DNA of 7,424 nucleotides from Mariprofundaceae bacterium (GCA_030950975.1 JAUZQL010000033.1:1-7424); one strand, 5' to 3'. Counted from the first letter of the stretch, positions 1 to 7,091 are shown. Notes: generated by a model not told the origin, from the sequence alone. Translations and numbers: made by a program.

Positions 1-243
1 CACCTGCATTTCAATAATATAGGATTTCCCTAATTCATCCTCGGCCTTCACATCAAGATAGGTGTCTTTCATACCTTTTATTTTGGGTGCAAGGTAAGGA
101 TCAAGAATCTCAACCGAAGCAATACGATGGGGTGATTGCAGATTTAAAATGGCATTCAGAAAACTGATTAAAATATCACTGCTTTCTGCTGAACCAAAAA
201 TACGTTTAAATGCAAAATCTGTTTTCGGGTTTAAAAAGCGCAT
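1..243 (-). CDS. Rpn-family recombination-promoting nuclease / PD-(D/E)XK transposase-like protein, N-terminal part (3' end outside window)
   Basis: The 81 visible codons begin MRFLNPKTDFAFKRIFG, the hallmark opening of the Rpn (YhgA-like, PDDEXK_2) family of transposase-related endonucleases. Further on, D64 in TYLDVKAED and the E78-x-Q80 pair in YIIEMQV match the D...E-x-Q/K core of the PD-(D/E)XK nuclease fold (seen in sequence; fold assignment from family knowledge). E. coli Rpn proteins are DNA endonucleases that promote RecA-independent recombination, and many copies behave like mobile or toxin-like genes. The ATG has a good ribosome site, AGGAG at 250-254 with a 6-nt spacer. The gene lies 50 bp downstream of the M50 protease gene on the same strand. 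The 3' part is beyond position 1, so intactness cannot be judged; family members are usually about 280-310 aa. Confidence 0.78.
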   Translation of the reverse strand, partial: MRFLNPKTDFAFKRIFGSAESSDILISFLNAILNLQSPHRIASVEILDPYLAPKIKGMKDTYLDVKAEDELGKSYIIEMQV

Positions 244-261
244 ATTAGTCTCCTAATGGGG

Positions 262-295
262 TAAGCTAACTTAAAACAAAAAAAGCTTAGTGCTT
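262..295 (-). terminator. Weak candidate terminator or hairpin after the M50 protease gene
   Basis: Read on the minus strand, the protease stop codon runs into a 4-bp stem (AAGC/GCTT with loop ACTAA, 283-295), followed by seven T residues (278-284). An alternative 6-bp stem pairs TAAGCT (284-289) with AGCTTA (262-267). Both stems are short and AT-rich, so termination is probably partial at best and the downstream Rpn-like gene may be reached by read-through. Confidence 0.2.
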
Positions 296-959
296 AACTG
301 GGTAAAGCCAAGCCCATCAACCATGTTGTTCCACCCATCACCACAGGGCCAATGATGGCTTGCAACCAGCCCATCATCATCAAAACCACGATAATAATAA
401 AACCATACGGTTCTAGGCGAGATAATTGATAAGAAAGGGTTCCAGGTAAAAGTCCTGTCGCTACACGTCCGCCATCCAACGGTGGTAAAGGAATCAAATT
501 AAACACCAACAATACCAAGTTAATCATAATGGATGCCTGACACATCAGTGCCAAAGGTTGGATAAACCAAAGCATGGACGAAGGTAATTGCACCGCCAGC
601 ATCAACAGCAAGGTGGAGAGTAAAGCTAAAATAAGGTTGGTAATCGGACCAGCCAACGCCACCCAGACCATATCACGCTTGGGGTGGCGCAGTTTTCGCC
701 AATTGATCGGTACGGGCTTGGCATAACCAAAAAGAAACGGTGATTGCATCACCAGCAGTAAAACAGGAATCAATACGGTACCGATGGGATCAATATGTTT
801 GATGGGGTTTAAGGTTAGCCTCCCTAACCAATCAGCTGTGTCATCACCCAATTTATACGCAACCCACCCGTGTGCGACTTCATGCAAAACAATGGCCATC
901 AGAACGGGTAATGCCCAAATACTGATGCCTTGCATGATGGCGTTAATATCAATATTCAT
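294..959 (-). CDS. Site-2-protease-like M50 family membrane metalloprotease
   Basis: This 221-aa polytopic protein carries the two hallmarks of intramembrane zinc proteases. HEVAH at residues 26-30 (the HExxH zinc motif) sits inside the first hydrophobic segment, and NLIPLPPLDGGRV at 154-166 supplies the third zinc ligand, D162. NPIKHIDPIG (51-60), GYAKPVPIN (78-86) and AGPITNL (103-109) are typical of the compact bacterial S2P group that lacks PDZ domains. Hydrophobic segments lie roughly at 10-30, 60-75, 98-122, 136-157 and 184-208. Such proteins cleave membrane-embedded substrates, but the substrate of this short subgroup is generally unknown and nothing nearby identifies one. An in-frame TAG lies four codons upstream of the chosen ATG. 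The ribosome site is weak (AGG about 10 nt upstream), and a TATACT -10-like hexamer at 977-982 has no matching -35. Confidence 0.9.
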   Translation of the reverse strand: MNIDINAIMQGISIWALPVLMAIVLHEVAHGWVAYKLGDDTADWLGRLTLNPIKHIDPIGTVLIPVLLLVMQSPFLFGYAKPVPINWRKLRHPKRDMVWVALAGPITNLILALLSTLLLMLAVQLPSSMLWFIQPLALMCQASIMINLVLLVFNLIPLPPLDGGRVATGLLPGTLSYQLSRLEPYGFIIIVVLMMMGWLQAIIGPVVMGGTTWLMGLALPS

Positions 960-1196
960 GCTTGCTTATGACCTAGAGTATATTGGGCGTTGAAAAACAT
1001 CATTTTTATCATGCCGATAGCCTAGCCGCTTATGATTTCAGTACAATCTCACGCCTTTGCATAGCGAACAAACCATTTGGGCATGACGCTTTTTTTCATC
1101 AAAGTGCGTAACTGGTTTTCATACGATGACAGTTTTTAGATATTCACGGGTTAAAAGTGTAGTTTTTGAGATGTAGATAACAATAGAGGTTTTGAT
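960..1196. other. Divergent intergenic region between the M50 protease and ubiX
   Basis: This 237-bp gap separates two divergently transcribed units, so it should hold promoters for both. On the plus strand the best pair I see for ubiX is TTTTCA (1116-1121), 17 bp, GATATT (1139-1144), about four of six consensus matches each. An ATGACA hexamer at 1126-1131 resembles a -35 box but has no good partner. No convincing small gene, structured RNA or long inverted repeat was found. Confidence 0.4.
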
Positions 1197-1832
1197 ATGA
1201 GCAATACTCAAACTACCGAACACAAAAAACGGCAAATTATTGTCGGAATCACAGGTGCATCGGGCGCTGCTTATGGTTTGCGTTTGATTGAAAAATTGGT
1301 GGCAGCCGATGTCATGGTGCATGTTTTGTTATCCGATGCTGCAAGGGTCGTACTCAAACAAGAATGTGATTTATGTTTGCCTGAAGACCAACAAGGAACG
1401 GTTGAGACATTGGCACAGGCGATTGGCTGTACGTCGGATAATTTGCGCAGTTATGGTACATTAGATTGGTTTTCACCTGCGGCATCAGGTTCGAGTGGTA
1501 TTGAACAAATGGTGGTCATACCTTGTTCAATGGGTACTTTGGCAAGCATTGCGCATGGCATGTCCAATCATTTATTGGAGCGTGCTGCGGATGTGATGTT
1601 AAAAGAACGCAAACAGTTGATTCTTATGCCGCGTGAAACACCATTGTCGGCGATTCATTTGGAACATATGCTTAAACTGGCTCGTTTGGGCGTGGATATT
1701 ATCCCTGCGATGCCCGGTTTTTATCATCGTCCAACAACACTGGATGAACTGATTGATTTTATGGTATCACGGGTGTTGGATCATTTAAAAGTAGATAATA
1801 AAATTGCCCAACGATGGGGCATGGGAGAGTAA
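1197..1832 (+). CDS. ubiX: UbiX flavin prenyltransferase
   Basis: UbiX joins a dimethylallyl group to reduced FMN, giving prenylated FMN, the cofactor of UbiD-type decarboxylases such as the one removing the carboxyl group from 4-hydroxy-3-polyprenylbenzoate in ubiquinone synthesis. The 211-aa cytosolic protein shows the Rossmann-like flavin motif GITGASGA (17-24), SGSSG (97-101), the PCSMGTLASIAHG segment (109-121), MPRETPL (144-150) and the C-terminal PAMPGFYHRP (170-179), all family signatures. Length is slightly above the usual 185-200 aa because of about 12 polar residues before the first strand. AGAGG at 1185-1189 with a 7-nt spacer supports the ATG. It is the first gene of a three-gene operon. 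Its neighbour ubiK argues for a ubiquinone role, although no ubiD lies in the window and prenylated FMN can also serve other decarboxylases. Confidence 0.96.
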   Translation: MSNTQTTEHKKRQIIVGITGASGAAYGLRLIEKLVAADVMVHVLLSDAARVVLKQECDLCLPEDQQGTVETLAQAIGCTSDNLRSYGTLDWFSPAASGSSGIEQMVVIPCSMGTLASIAHGMSNHLLERAADVMLKERKQLILMPRETPLSAIHLEHMLKLARLGVDIIPAMPGFYHRPTTLDELIDFMVSRVLDHLKVDNKIAQRWGMGE

Positions 1833-1835
1833 ATC

Positions 1836-2096
1836 ATGGCATCAAATCAAGTTTTGGATGACATTTCAGAAAAAATAGCGGGCGGCTTACGTCTTTTAGG
1901 TGGGGCGAAGGGTGAAGTGGAATCTCAAGTGCGCAGTATTGTTGAAACAGCCTTGCAACAATTTGATGTGGTGACCGATGAACGTATGCAAGTGCAAGAA
2001 GCCATGTTGAAAAAATCACGTGATGATATGCAAGCCTTGAATGAACGTGTGGATGCACTGGAAGCCCAGATTAAAGCCTTAGAAACACACGAATAA
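1836..2096 (+). CDS. ubiK: Ubiquinone biosynthesis accessory factor UbiK (BMFP/YqiC family)
   Basis: This small acidic 86-aa protein matches the BMFP domain family. The N-terminal helix (about 1-22, VLDDISEKIAGGL) is amphipathic, the middle contains VESQVRSIVETALQQFDVVTDE (26-49), and the C-terminus (about 53-84) is a heptad-patterned coiled coil ending NERVDALEAQIKALE. In E. coli and Salmonella UbiK/YqiC trimerises, interacts with UbiJ and is needed for efficient aerobic ubiquinone production; the family was earlier noted for membrane-fusing activity in vitro. It starts 3 nt after the ubiX stop. Its ribosome site (GGGAG, 1823-1827, 8-nt spacer) lies inside the end of ubiX, which implies co-translation. 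Next to ubiX the quinone role is well supported by context. Confidence 0.92.
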   Translation: MASNQVLDDISEKIAGGLRLLGGAKGEVESQVRSIVETALQQFDVVTDERMQVQEAMLKKSRDDMQALNERVDALEAQIKALETHE

Positions 2097-2098
2097 CG

Positions 2099-3619
2099 AT
2101 GTTATCAAGGTTGCCATCGGCGGCATTGCGAGGTTTGGATGCGGAACCTGTCGATGTTGAAGTGGATTTATCGCGCGGTTTACCCTGTTGGAGCATGGTG
2201 GGTTTAGCTGATGCATCGGTGCGTGAAGCCAAAGAACGGGTGCGTTCGGCATTATTAAACAGCAACTTTGATTTTCCTTTGGCACATATTACCGTCAATT
2301 TATCGCCAGCAGATCAACGTAAAGAAGGTTCTTATTTTGATTTACCCGTTGCGATGGGTTTATTGCTGGCATCGGGGCAAATTGTACCTGATCAAGATAG
2401 ACAAGCGGCTATGCCCATGTTGTTGGGTGAATTGGCGTTGGATGGGCGATTAAATCCTGTGACAGGCATCTTGCCCTTGGTGTTATTTGCGCAACAACAA
2501 GGGTTTACATCGGTGGTTGTGCCACAAGAGAATGCCAAAGAAGCCGCTTTGGTGGAGGGCTTGGATATTTTGCCTGCGGCTTCATTATTAAGTGTCGCTC
2601 AACATATCACTGCTTATGCGAGCTTAACGCCGTATGTTTTAGAAACCTTAGACGATGCAGACCTTATGGAAAAACATCTGGATTTAGCCGATGTGCGTGG
2701 TCAAGAACAAGCCAAACGTGCCTTAGAAATTGCTGCGGCAGGTGGACATAATGTATTGATGAGTGGCTCCCCCGGTGTAGGGAAAAGCATGTTGGCAGCA
2801 CGATTACCTGGTATTCTACCACCGTTAACGATGTCGCAACGCTTAGAAGTCGCACGCATTTATTCCATTGCCAATAATCAAACACGTTCGCCTTTATCGA
2901 ATCAACCACCCTTTCGATCACCGCATCATACATCCTCGGATGTGGCTTTGATTGGTGGGGGTTCGCGCCCGAAACCCGGAGAAATATCGCTGGCTCATAC
3001 TGGTGTTTTATTTTTGGATGAATTGCCCGAGTTTAAGCGACCAGCTTTGGAAGTATTGCGGCAACCCTTGGAAACAGGTGAAGTACATATTGCACGTGCC
3101 ACTGAAACCTTAACTTTTCCAGCTCGTTTTTCTTTGATTGCAGCATTTAACCCATGTCCGTGTGGTTTTTTAGGACACCCCATCAAAGCCTGTCGTTGCA
3201 GTGATATGCAAGTGCGCCGCTATCGAGAACGCATGTCAGGGCCTTTGTTGGATCGTTTTGATTTGCGCATTCATGTACCCCCTGTCGAACAAGAAAAACT
3301 TACACAATTACCCGCAGGCGAATCATCGAAAGATGTGGCTGAACGTGTATTGGCGGCACGCACGATTCAATATCAGCGGCAAGGTGAAGGGGTGAGCAAT
3401 GCCATATTATCGGTTCGTATGTTGGAACGTCTGTGCAAACTTGATGCGGAAGGGCAGAAACTTTTGAATATGGCGATGACTCGCTTTGCTCTATCGGCAC
3501 GTGCGTATCATCGAATTTTGAAAGTGGCGCGAACGATTGCGGATTTGGCTGCCGAAACATCGATATCGAGTGCGCATATTGCAGAAGCATTGCAATACCG
3601 TGGTGATGATGAATTTTAG
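2099..3619 (+). CDS. comM: ComM / YifB family Mg-chelatase-like AAA+ ATPase
   Basis: ComM is a hexameric branch-migration helicase that extends heteroduplex during integration of transforming DNA; family members also occur in species not known to be competent. The 506-aa protein has the N-terminal Lon-protease-like fold domain (about 1-175, with GLPCWSMVGLADASVREAKERVRSA at its start), then a Mg-chelatase-type AAA+ module. That module has Walker A GSPGVGKS (223-230), the RSPHHTSSD loop (273-281), Walker B VLFLDE (303-308) and SGPLLDRFDLRI (380-391) carrying the conserved arginine. A C-terminal helical domain (about 410-506) ends LKVARTIADLA...EALQYR, the family signature. C353-x-C355 and C365-x-C367 form a four-cysteine cluster found in many non-enteric homologues, possibly a metal site. 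The start is 2 nt after the ubiK stop with no clear Shine-Dalgarno sequence, so translation is probably coupled. Length is normal for the family. Confidence 0.95.
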   Translation: MLSRLPSAALRGLDAEPVDVEVDLSRGLPCWSMVGLADASVREAKERVRSALLNSNFDFPLAHITVNLSPADQRKEGSYFDLPVAMGLLLASGQIVPDQDRQAAMPMLLGELALDGRLNPVTGILPLVLFAQQQGFTSVVVPQENAKEAALVEGLDILPAASLLSVAQHITAYASLTPYVLETLDDADLMEKHLDLADVRGQEQAKRALEIAAAGGHNVLMSGSPGVGKSMLAARLPGILPPLTMSQRLEVARIYSIANNQTRSPLSNQPPFRSPHHTSSDVALIGGGSRPKPGEISLAHTGVLFLDELPEFKRPALEVLRQPLETGEVHIARATETLTFPARFSLIAAFNPCPCGFLGHPIKACRCSDMQVRRYRERMSGPLLDRFDLRIHVPPVEQEKLTQLPAGESSKDVAERVLAARTIQYQRQGEGVSNAILSVRMLERLCKLDAEGQKLLNMAMTRFALSARAYHRILKVARTIADLAAETSISSAHIAEALQYRGDDEF

Positions 3620-3682
3620 TTCACCAGTCTTATGTATGCCGTACTTCCTAAACAGTGTACATGTTGAATCATTGCCTTGGAT
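3620..3682. other. Convergent intergenic gap between comM and the GNAT gene
   Basis: This 63-bp gap lies between two converging transcription units. A 6-bp inverted repeat, TGGTGA (3601-3606) and TCACCA (3621-3626), spans the comM stop codon with a 14-nt loop. ATGTA and TACAT arms also flank a long loop further on. Neither is followed by a T-run on either strand, so I see no intrinsic terminator. Confidence 0.45.
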
Positions 3683-4159
3683 TTAAGCGATAAGCGAAAG
3701 ATGTTTCACCACAGCGATTTCATCGCAGGCACTGAATTTGTCGCAATGAATACAAACCGTCCAAATCTTGTGCGGTAGTGTTTCTTTTAAGACTACAGCA
3801 TAACCCATACGAAGAAAAAATTGATCCACATAGGTCAAAGCAAAGACTTGATCGACACCCAGTTGTATGGCTTTTTTTTCACATTCTTCTAGCAAATAAA
3901 GTCCGATTTTCATGCCTTGATAATCAGGGTTGACGACCAAAGAACGTATTTCTGCAATATGTGAGGCATAGACATGCAAAGCAACCGTACCCACCACGAT
4001 ACCGTTATATTCAGCCACAATAAATTCTTGCAAATGTTGAAATACATCATCTTTACTGCGTTGTAAGACTATTTTTTTCTGTGCATAAGGTGTCAACAAG
4101 GCTTCAATCCCATCGACATCACAGACTTTGGCGGCTCGAGTCGTTATTTGAGAAGACAC
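3683..4159 (-). CDS. GNAT-family N-acetyltransferase, ArgA-like short type with C-terminal Cys cluster
   Basis: This 158-aa protein is a single GNAT domain. TTRAAKVCDVDGIEALL (6-22) is the first strand and helix. AEIRSLVVNPDYQGMKIG (69-86) is the acetyl-CoA-binding motif A, with QGMKIG replacing the usual Q/RxxGxG/A. FALTYVDQFFLRMGY (106-120) is motif B. The layout resembles stand-alone acetyltransferases related to the catalytic domain of N-acetylglutamate synthase (ArgA, first step of arginine synthesis), but no arg gene is nearby, so the substrate is uncertain. After the domain comes LPHKIWTVC followed by C139 and C145 (C136-x2-C139-x5-C145), a conserved-looking cysteine cluster. Translation starts at GTG (4157-4159), overlapping the end of recN by 16 bp; an AAGG site at 4166-4169 supports this start. 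It is the last gene of the minus-strand operon. Confidence 0.82.
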   Translation of the reverse strand: MSSQITTRAAKVCDVDGIEALLTPYAQKKIVLQRSKDDVFQHLQEFIVAEYNGIVVGTVALHVYASHIAEIRSLVVNPDYQGMKIGLYLLEECEKKAIQLGVDQVFALTYVDQFFLRMGYAVVLKETLPHKIWTVCIHCDKFSACDEIAVVKHLSLIA

Positions 4160-5835
4160 ATCTGACCTTGTTGTATGCTGCTTGCTTTATGAAGCATTTG
4201 TTGCGCATGTTCCAAACTTTCATTGTTCACACCACCCAACATGCGCGCTAACTCTGCGGGGCGTTCATGCTCTTGCATGCAAGCAAGGTCTGTAATGGTG
4301 CGCCCATCACGTTCAGCTTTTAAGATACTGATTTGATGCTGCGCACAAGCGGCCACTTGTGGCAAATGAGAGATAACAAACACTTGTTTATTTGCACCCA
4401 TGCGTGTCAAAAGTTCACCCACACACCAAGCTGTTTCACCGCCGACACCGACATCAACCTCATCAAATACCGCCGTTTGCGGCGATAAATCAAAAGTTCC
4501 ACTGGCTTTAAGTGCCAAGGCGAAGCGAGATAACTCACCGCCAGATGCCACATCGGCTAACTTGCGAAAAGGTTCACCAGGGTTGCTGGAAACCAATAAA
4601 TCCAACATATCCCAACCATGTTGCTGCCATGCTTTGTGATTGTCTTGTTGTGCATGAAGTTGAATATCCAAACGCATGCCCTGCATACCCAAGCGATCCA
4701 AATAGGGGCGTAAATCGTGTTGAAGTTGTTGCCCTGCTTTGATGCGCGCTTGATGTAAGGCGGTTGCCGCTTGTTGATAAGCTGATTTTGCATCCGCGAA
4801 TGCTTTGTTTAGACGTGATTCATCCCATTCAGCGGTATCCAAATGATCCAAGCGTTGTTGCCATTGTTCCATCAAGTCGATTAAGCCTTGTTCATCACAT
4901 TGATGACGTGACATGGATTCACGCAATATCGCCAATTGATGATCTGCTTCTTGCAAGGATTCCATATCCAATGCGAGCTCTTGAGCATCCTGTAAATGGG
5001 GAGAAACCTCGCCCAATAAAGCATCCACTTGTTCCAATAAGGTCACAGATTCTGCTAAACCATCATGATAATCGGATAGACCTTGAATCTCATGCAAGGC
5101 TTGAGATAATAAAGAACGTACAGTGGTTTCACCATCATCCAAAAGCTGTGCAGCTTGCGCCCCTGCATGTTGAATTTGGGCAATATGTTGCCCTGCTTCG
5201 ACCTCTTTACTCAAGGCATCATGCAAACCATCCTGCAAATTTAGCCCTTGAAGTCGTGTGAGTTCGCTACGCATCCAATCTGCTTGAGCTTGGCTTTCCC
5301 CTTGTTCAGCAAGGAATGACTGCAAGGCTTGTTCTGCGTGCTTGAGTTGTTTGAAGCTTGTTGCGGTATTTTCTAATAATTTAGATTTTACGCGAGCGTC
5401 CAACCATTGGCGTTGGGTGGTGTCCTTCATCAAGCTTTGATGTTCATGTTGGGCATGAATATCCAAACAAAGCTGTCCAATCTGTTGCAATATTTTCAAC
5501 GGAACAGGTGTGCCATTCAACCATGCACGCGAACGCCCATCTTTTCCCACGATGCGACGTAAAATGAACGGCTCAGATGATTCCAAGCCTTGTTCCGTCA
5601 ACAACTCTAATAAAGCGGGATGATCATCTTCAATGACGGCTGTGAGTTCGGCTGCTTTTGCACCATGACGCACCCAATCTGCATGGGTTCTAGCACCAAA
5701 GGCTGCGGAAAGTGCGTTTACCAAAATTGATTTGCCTGCGCCTGTCTCACCTGTAAACACAGTCATGCCAGATGAAAACTGAAGCTGAACATGCTCCATA
5801 AGACCAAATTCACGAATATCGAGTTCTGTTAACAT
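4144..5835 (-). CDS. recN: DNA repair protein RecN (SMC-like ATPase)
   Basis: RecN acts early in double-strand-break repair, holding DNA ends and promoting RecA loading; it belongs to the SMC/ABC ATPase family. The 563-aa protein has the full architecture. Walker A GETGAGKS is at 29-36, and the family-specific LDIHAQHEHQSLM segment at 124-136. A long glutamine- and leucine-rich coiled-coil region runs from about 150 to 375. The ABC signature SGGELSR is at 431-437, Walker B AVFDEVDVGVGG at 455-466 (D458, E459), and the H-loop VISHLPQVA (H490) follows. Length matches E. coli RecN (553 aa). The ATG has AAGGA about 10 nt upstream and no other usable in-frame start. It lies 51 bp after nadK, a common bacterial neighbour of recN, and its 3' end overlaps the GNAT gene. 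No LexA-box-like palindrome was noticed in the short gap upstream, so SOS control, if any, would act from further away. Confidence 0.97.
   Translation of the reverse strand: MLTELDIREFGLMEHVQLQFSSGMTVFTGETGAGKSILVNALSAAFGARTHADWVRHGAKAAELTAVIEDDHPALLELLTEQGLESSEPFILRRIVGKDGRSRAWLNGTPVPLKILQQIGQLCLDIHAQHEHQSLMKDTTQRQWLDARVKSKLLENTATSFKQLKHAEQALQSFLAEQGESQAQADWMRSELTRLQGLNLQDGLHDALSKEVEAGQHIAQIQHAGAQAAQLLDDGETTVRSLLSQALHEIQGLSDYHDGLAESVTLLEQVDALLGEVSPHLQDAQELALDMESLQEADHQLAILRESMSRHQCDEQGLIDLMEQWQQRLDHLDTAEWDESRLNKAFADAKSAYQQAATALHQARIKAGQQLQHDLRPYLDRLGMQGMRLDIQLHAQQDNHKAWQQHGWDMLDLLVSSNPGEPFRKLADVASGGELSRFALALKASGTFDLSPQTAVFDEVDVGVGGETAWCVGELLTRMGANKQVFVISHLPQVAACAQHQISILKAERDGRTITDLACMQEHERPAELARMLGGVNNESLEHAQQMLHKASSIQQGQMCLLK
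4166..4169 (-). promoter_or_regulatory. Ribosome binding site fixing the GTG start of the GNAT gene
   Basis: Read on the minus strand, AAGG precedes GTG by 6 nt, inside the last codons of recN. The ATG that overlaps this GTG (4159-4161) is in the recN frame, so it cannot serve the acetyltransferase frame. The GTG start is therefore preferred. Confidence 0.65.
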
Positions 5836-5886
5836 GCTGAAATCATCCTTACGCTTGATTGCTGTTCAGTCACAAAGAACCAACAG

Positions 5887-6747
5887 TTAATGTTCATGAC
5901 CTGCCCAATGTAATTTACTGCGTAATGTATTAAAATAATGCCGTTCAGGTAGATAAATCAAGCTAACTTCCCCTGCTTTTTTCACTTTAACCGCATCACC
6001 TTCGGATAAAATAAACGATTCTTGTCCGTCTAAATTAAGTACGGAAGGATTGGGGCTACTCAATAACTGTAGGGTAATAATTTCGTTGGCAGGAATCAGC
6101 ACAGGTCGATTGGATAAGGTATGTGGACACAGTGGCACAACACTAATCGCTTCGACTTCAGGGTGAACAATCGGACCACCTGCTGATAAGGCATAGGCTG
6201 TTGAGCCTGCGGGTGTTGCCAAGACCACCCCATCCGCATGCAAACGAAACATCGATTGATCACCGTAAATGACTTCAAATTCAATCGGACGAGGATGGGC
6301 ATAGCGCTGTAATACCACATCATTCATCGCAATATCTTCTTTTAAACATTGTCCATCACGCCAGCAAGAAGCATGTAAACCAAAATGATGTTTGGTTTTG
6401 TAATGCCCTGCCAACACCGATTCAACCACATCGAACATGCTGCCGACAGGTGTATCAGTTAAAAATCCCAAACGCCCAAGGTTGATGCCTAAAATAGGGA
6501 CATTGGAGTTCATGAAATGACGTGCTGCATGCAATAAGGTGCCATCACCACCCAACACAATCAGTAAATCCACACGCTTTGCCATACTTTGTAAGGATGC
6601 TGTTTCATGGACTTTTGATGCTTGAGTTGCATCGCACAAAACATCACAGCCATGTGCCACCAAGGATGTTGCCAATTCGTTGGCTAAGGTTTTAGCACGT
6701 GCCGCTTGCGGGCGGATGCTGATACCTACGGTTTTGATGGGGCTCAT
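5887..6747 (-). CDS. nadK: NAD kinase (ATP/polyphosphate-NAD phosphotransferase)
   Basis: NadK phosphorylates NAD+ to NADP+, the only biosynthetic route to NADP(H). From the chosen start (MSPIKTVGI) the protein is 286 aa, close to the 292 aa of E. coli NadK. Visible motifs are GGDGT (66-70) with the catalytic aspartate, NLGRLGFLTD (89-98), the NDVV substrate motif (142-145, where enteric enzymes have NEVV), DGVVLATPAGSTAYALSAGGP (172-192), PHTLSNRP (208-215), and LDGQE (239-243). An in-frame extension to an ATG at 6795 would add 16 residues, but they lie inside the upstream cytochrome gene, have no ribosome site and do not look like NadK. The preferred ATG overlaps the cytochrome stop as ATGA (6744-6747) and has little Shine-Dalgarno sequence of its own, so it is probably translated by coupling. 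recN follows on the same strand. Confidence 0.96.
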   Translation of the reverse strand: MSPIKTVGISIRPQAARAKTLANELATSLVAHGCDVLCDATQASKVHETASLQSMAKRVDLLIVLGGDGTLLHAARHFMNSNVPILGINLGRLGFLTDTPVGSMFDVVESVLAGHYKTKHHFGLHASCWRDGQCLKEDIAMNDVVLQRYAHPRPIEFEVIYGDQSMFRLHADGVVLATPAGSTAYALSAGGPIVHPEVEAISVVPLCPHTLSNRPVLIPANEIITLQLLSSPNPSVLNLDGQESFILSEGDAVKVKKAGEVSLIYLPERHYFNTLRSKLHWAGHEH

Positions 6748-7028
6748 TGCGGTTTCTGATGCCATTCTTTGGGTTGCATGTGGCATTGAAAACATTGATC
6801 AGCACGGCTATGCCCTTTGGGTTGAGGTTTGATGCCATCCACGCCATGACACGCCATACATTCTGCTCTGGAATTTGCGTGTAAATGTATGGCATCAGAA
6901 GGCACATTCTTGGTGGTGCGATCGCTTGTTCCTAAAACCAAGACTAAAATAACCACAGCCACAACAGCTAAAAAAATAAAATCACGCTTTCCAAGTTGCC
7001 ATTTTTCTTTTACATCTAAATCACTCAT
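6744..7028 (-). CDS. Small membrane-anchored diheme c-type cytochrome
   Basis: This 94-aa protein has a short cytosolic N-terminus (MSDLDVKEKWQLGKRD), one hydrophobic anchor (about 16-33, FIFLAVVAVVILVLVLG), and a periplasmic tail with two heme c motifs, CMACH (57-61) and CFQCH (79-83). H48, H50, H73 and H90, or M58 and M84, are candidate distal ligands. The layout fits a quinol- or cytochrome-linked electron carrier, loosely like the small NapB/cytochrome c3-type heme domains, but I do not recognise a named family. A GAGG ribosome site at 7034-7037 with a 5-nt spacer supports the ATG. It is the first gene of the nadK-recN-GNAT operon and overlaps nadK by 4 bp. The divergent neighbour encodes a PuuD-like membrane protein, a family in which some members carry their own cytochrome c domain, so a shared redox role is possible (inference). 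Confidence 0.88.
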   Translation of the reverse strand: MSDLDVKEKWQLGKRDFIFLAVVAVVILVLVLGTSDRTTKNVPSDAIHLHANSRAECMACHGVDGIKPQPKGHSRADQCFQCHMQPKEWHQKPQ

Positions 7029-7063
7029 TCCAACCTCACTTCACTGATTATTCATGGCGCAAG

Positions 7064-7091
7064 CTTATACTTGATGGTCGCACACTGTCAT
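7064..7091 (-). promoter_or_regulatory. Predicted sigma-70-type promoter of the cytochrome-nadK-recN operon
   Basis: On the minus strand, ATGACA (7086-7091) and TATAAG (7064-7069) are separated by 16 bp and each match the consensus at five of six positions. The expected transcript start near 7057 would leave a leader of about 28 nt containing the cytochrome ribosome site. The -35 box touches the palindrome at 7091-7133. Confidence 0.45.

Noticed and set aside
784..993. Small plus-strand frame running into the ubiX upstream region, and a 67-codon minus frame at 1119-1322
   Set aside because: Both are mostly antisense to the M50 protease or ubiX, with no ribosome site or domain-like composition.
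3601..3626. Inverted repeat TGGTGA/TCACCA over the comM stop codon as a terminator
   Set aside because: The stem is 6 bp with a 14-nt loop and no T-run on either strand, so it may be chance.
4764..5261. A 165-codon open frame on the plus strand opposite recN
   Set aside because: It lies wholly within the coiled-coil part of recN, has no ribosome site or recognisable domain, and reads as antisense of a clearly real gene.
6748..6795. N-terminal extension of nadK to an upstream in-frame ATG
   Set aside because: The 16 extra residues lie inside the cytochrome gene, have no ribosome site and do not match NadK N-termini; the ATGA overlap gives a normal-length protein.
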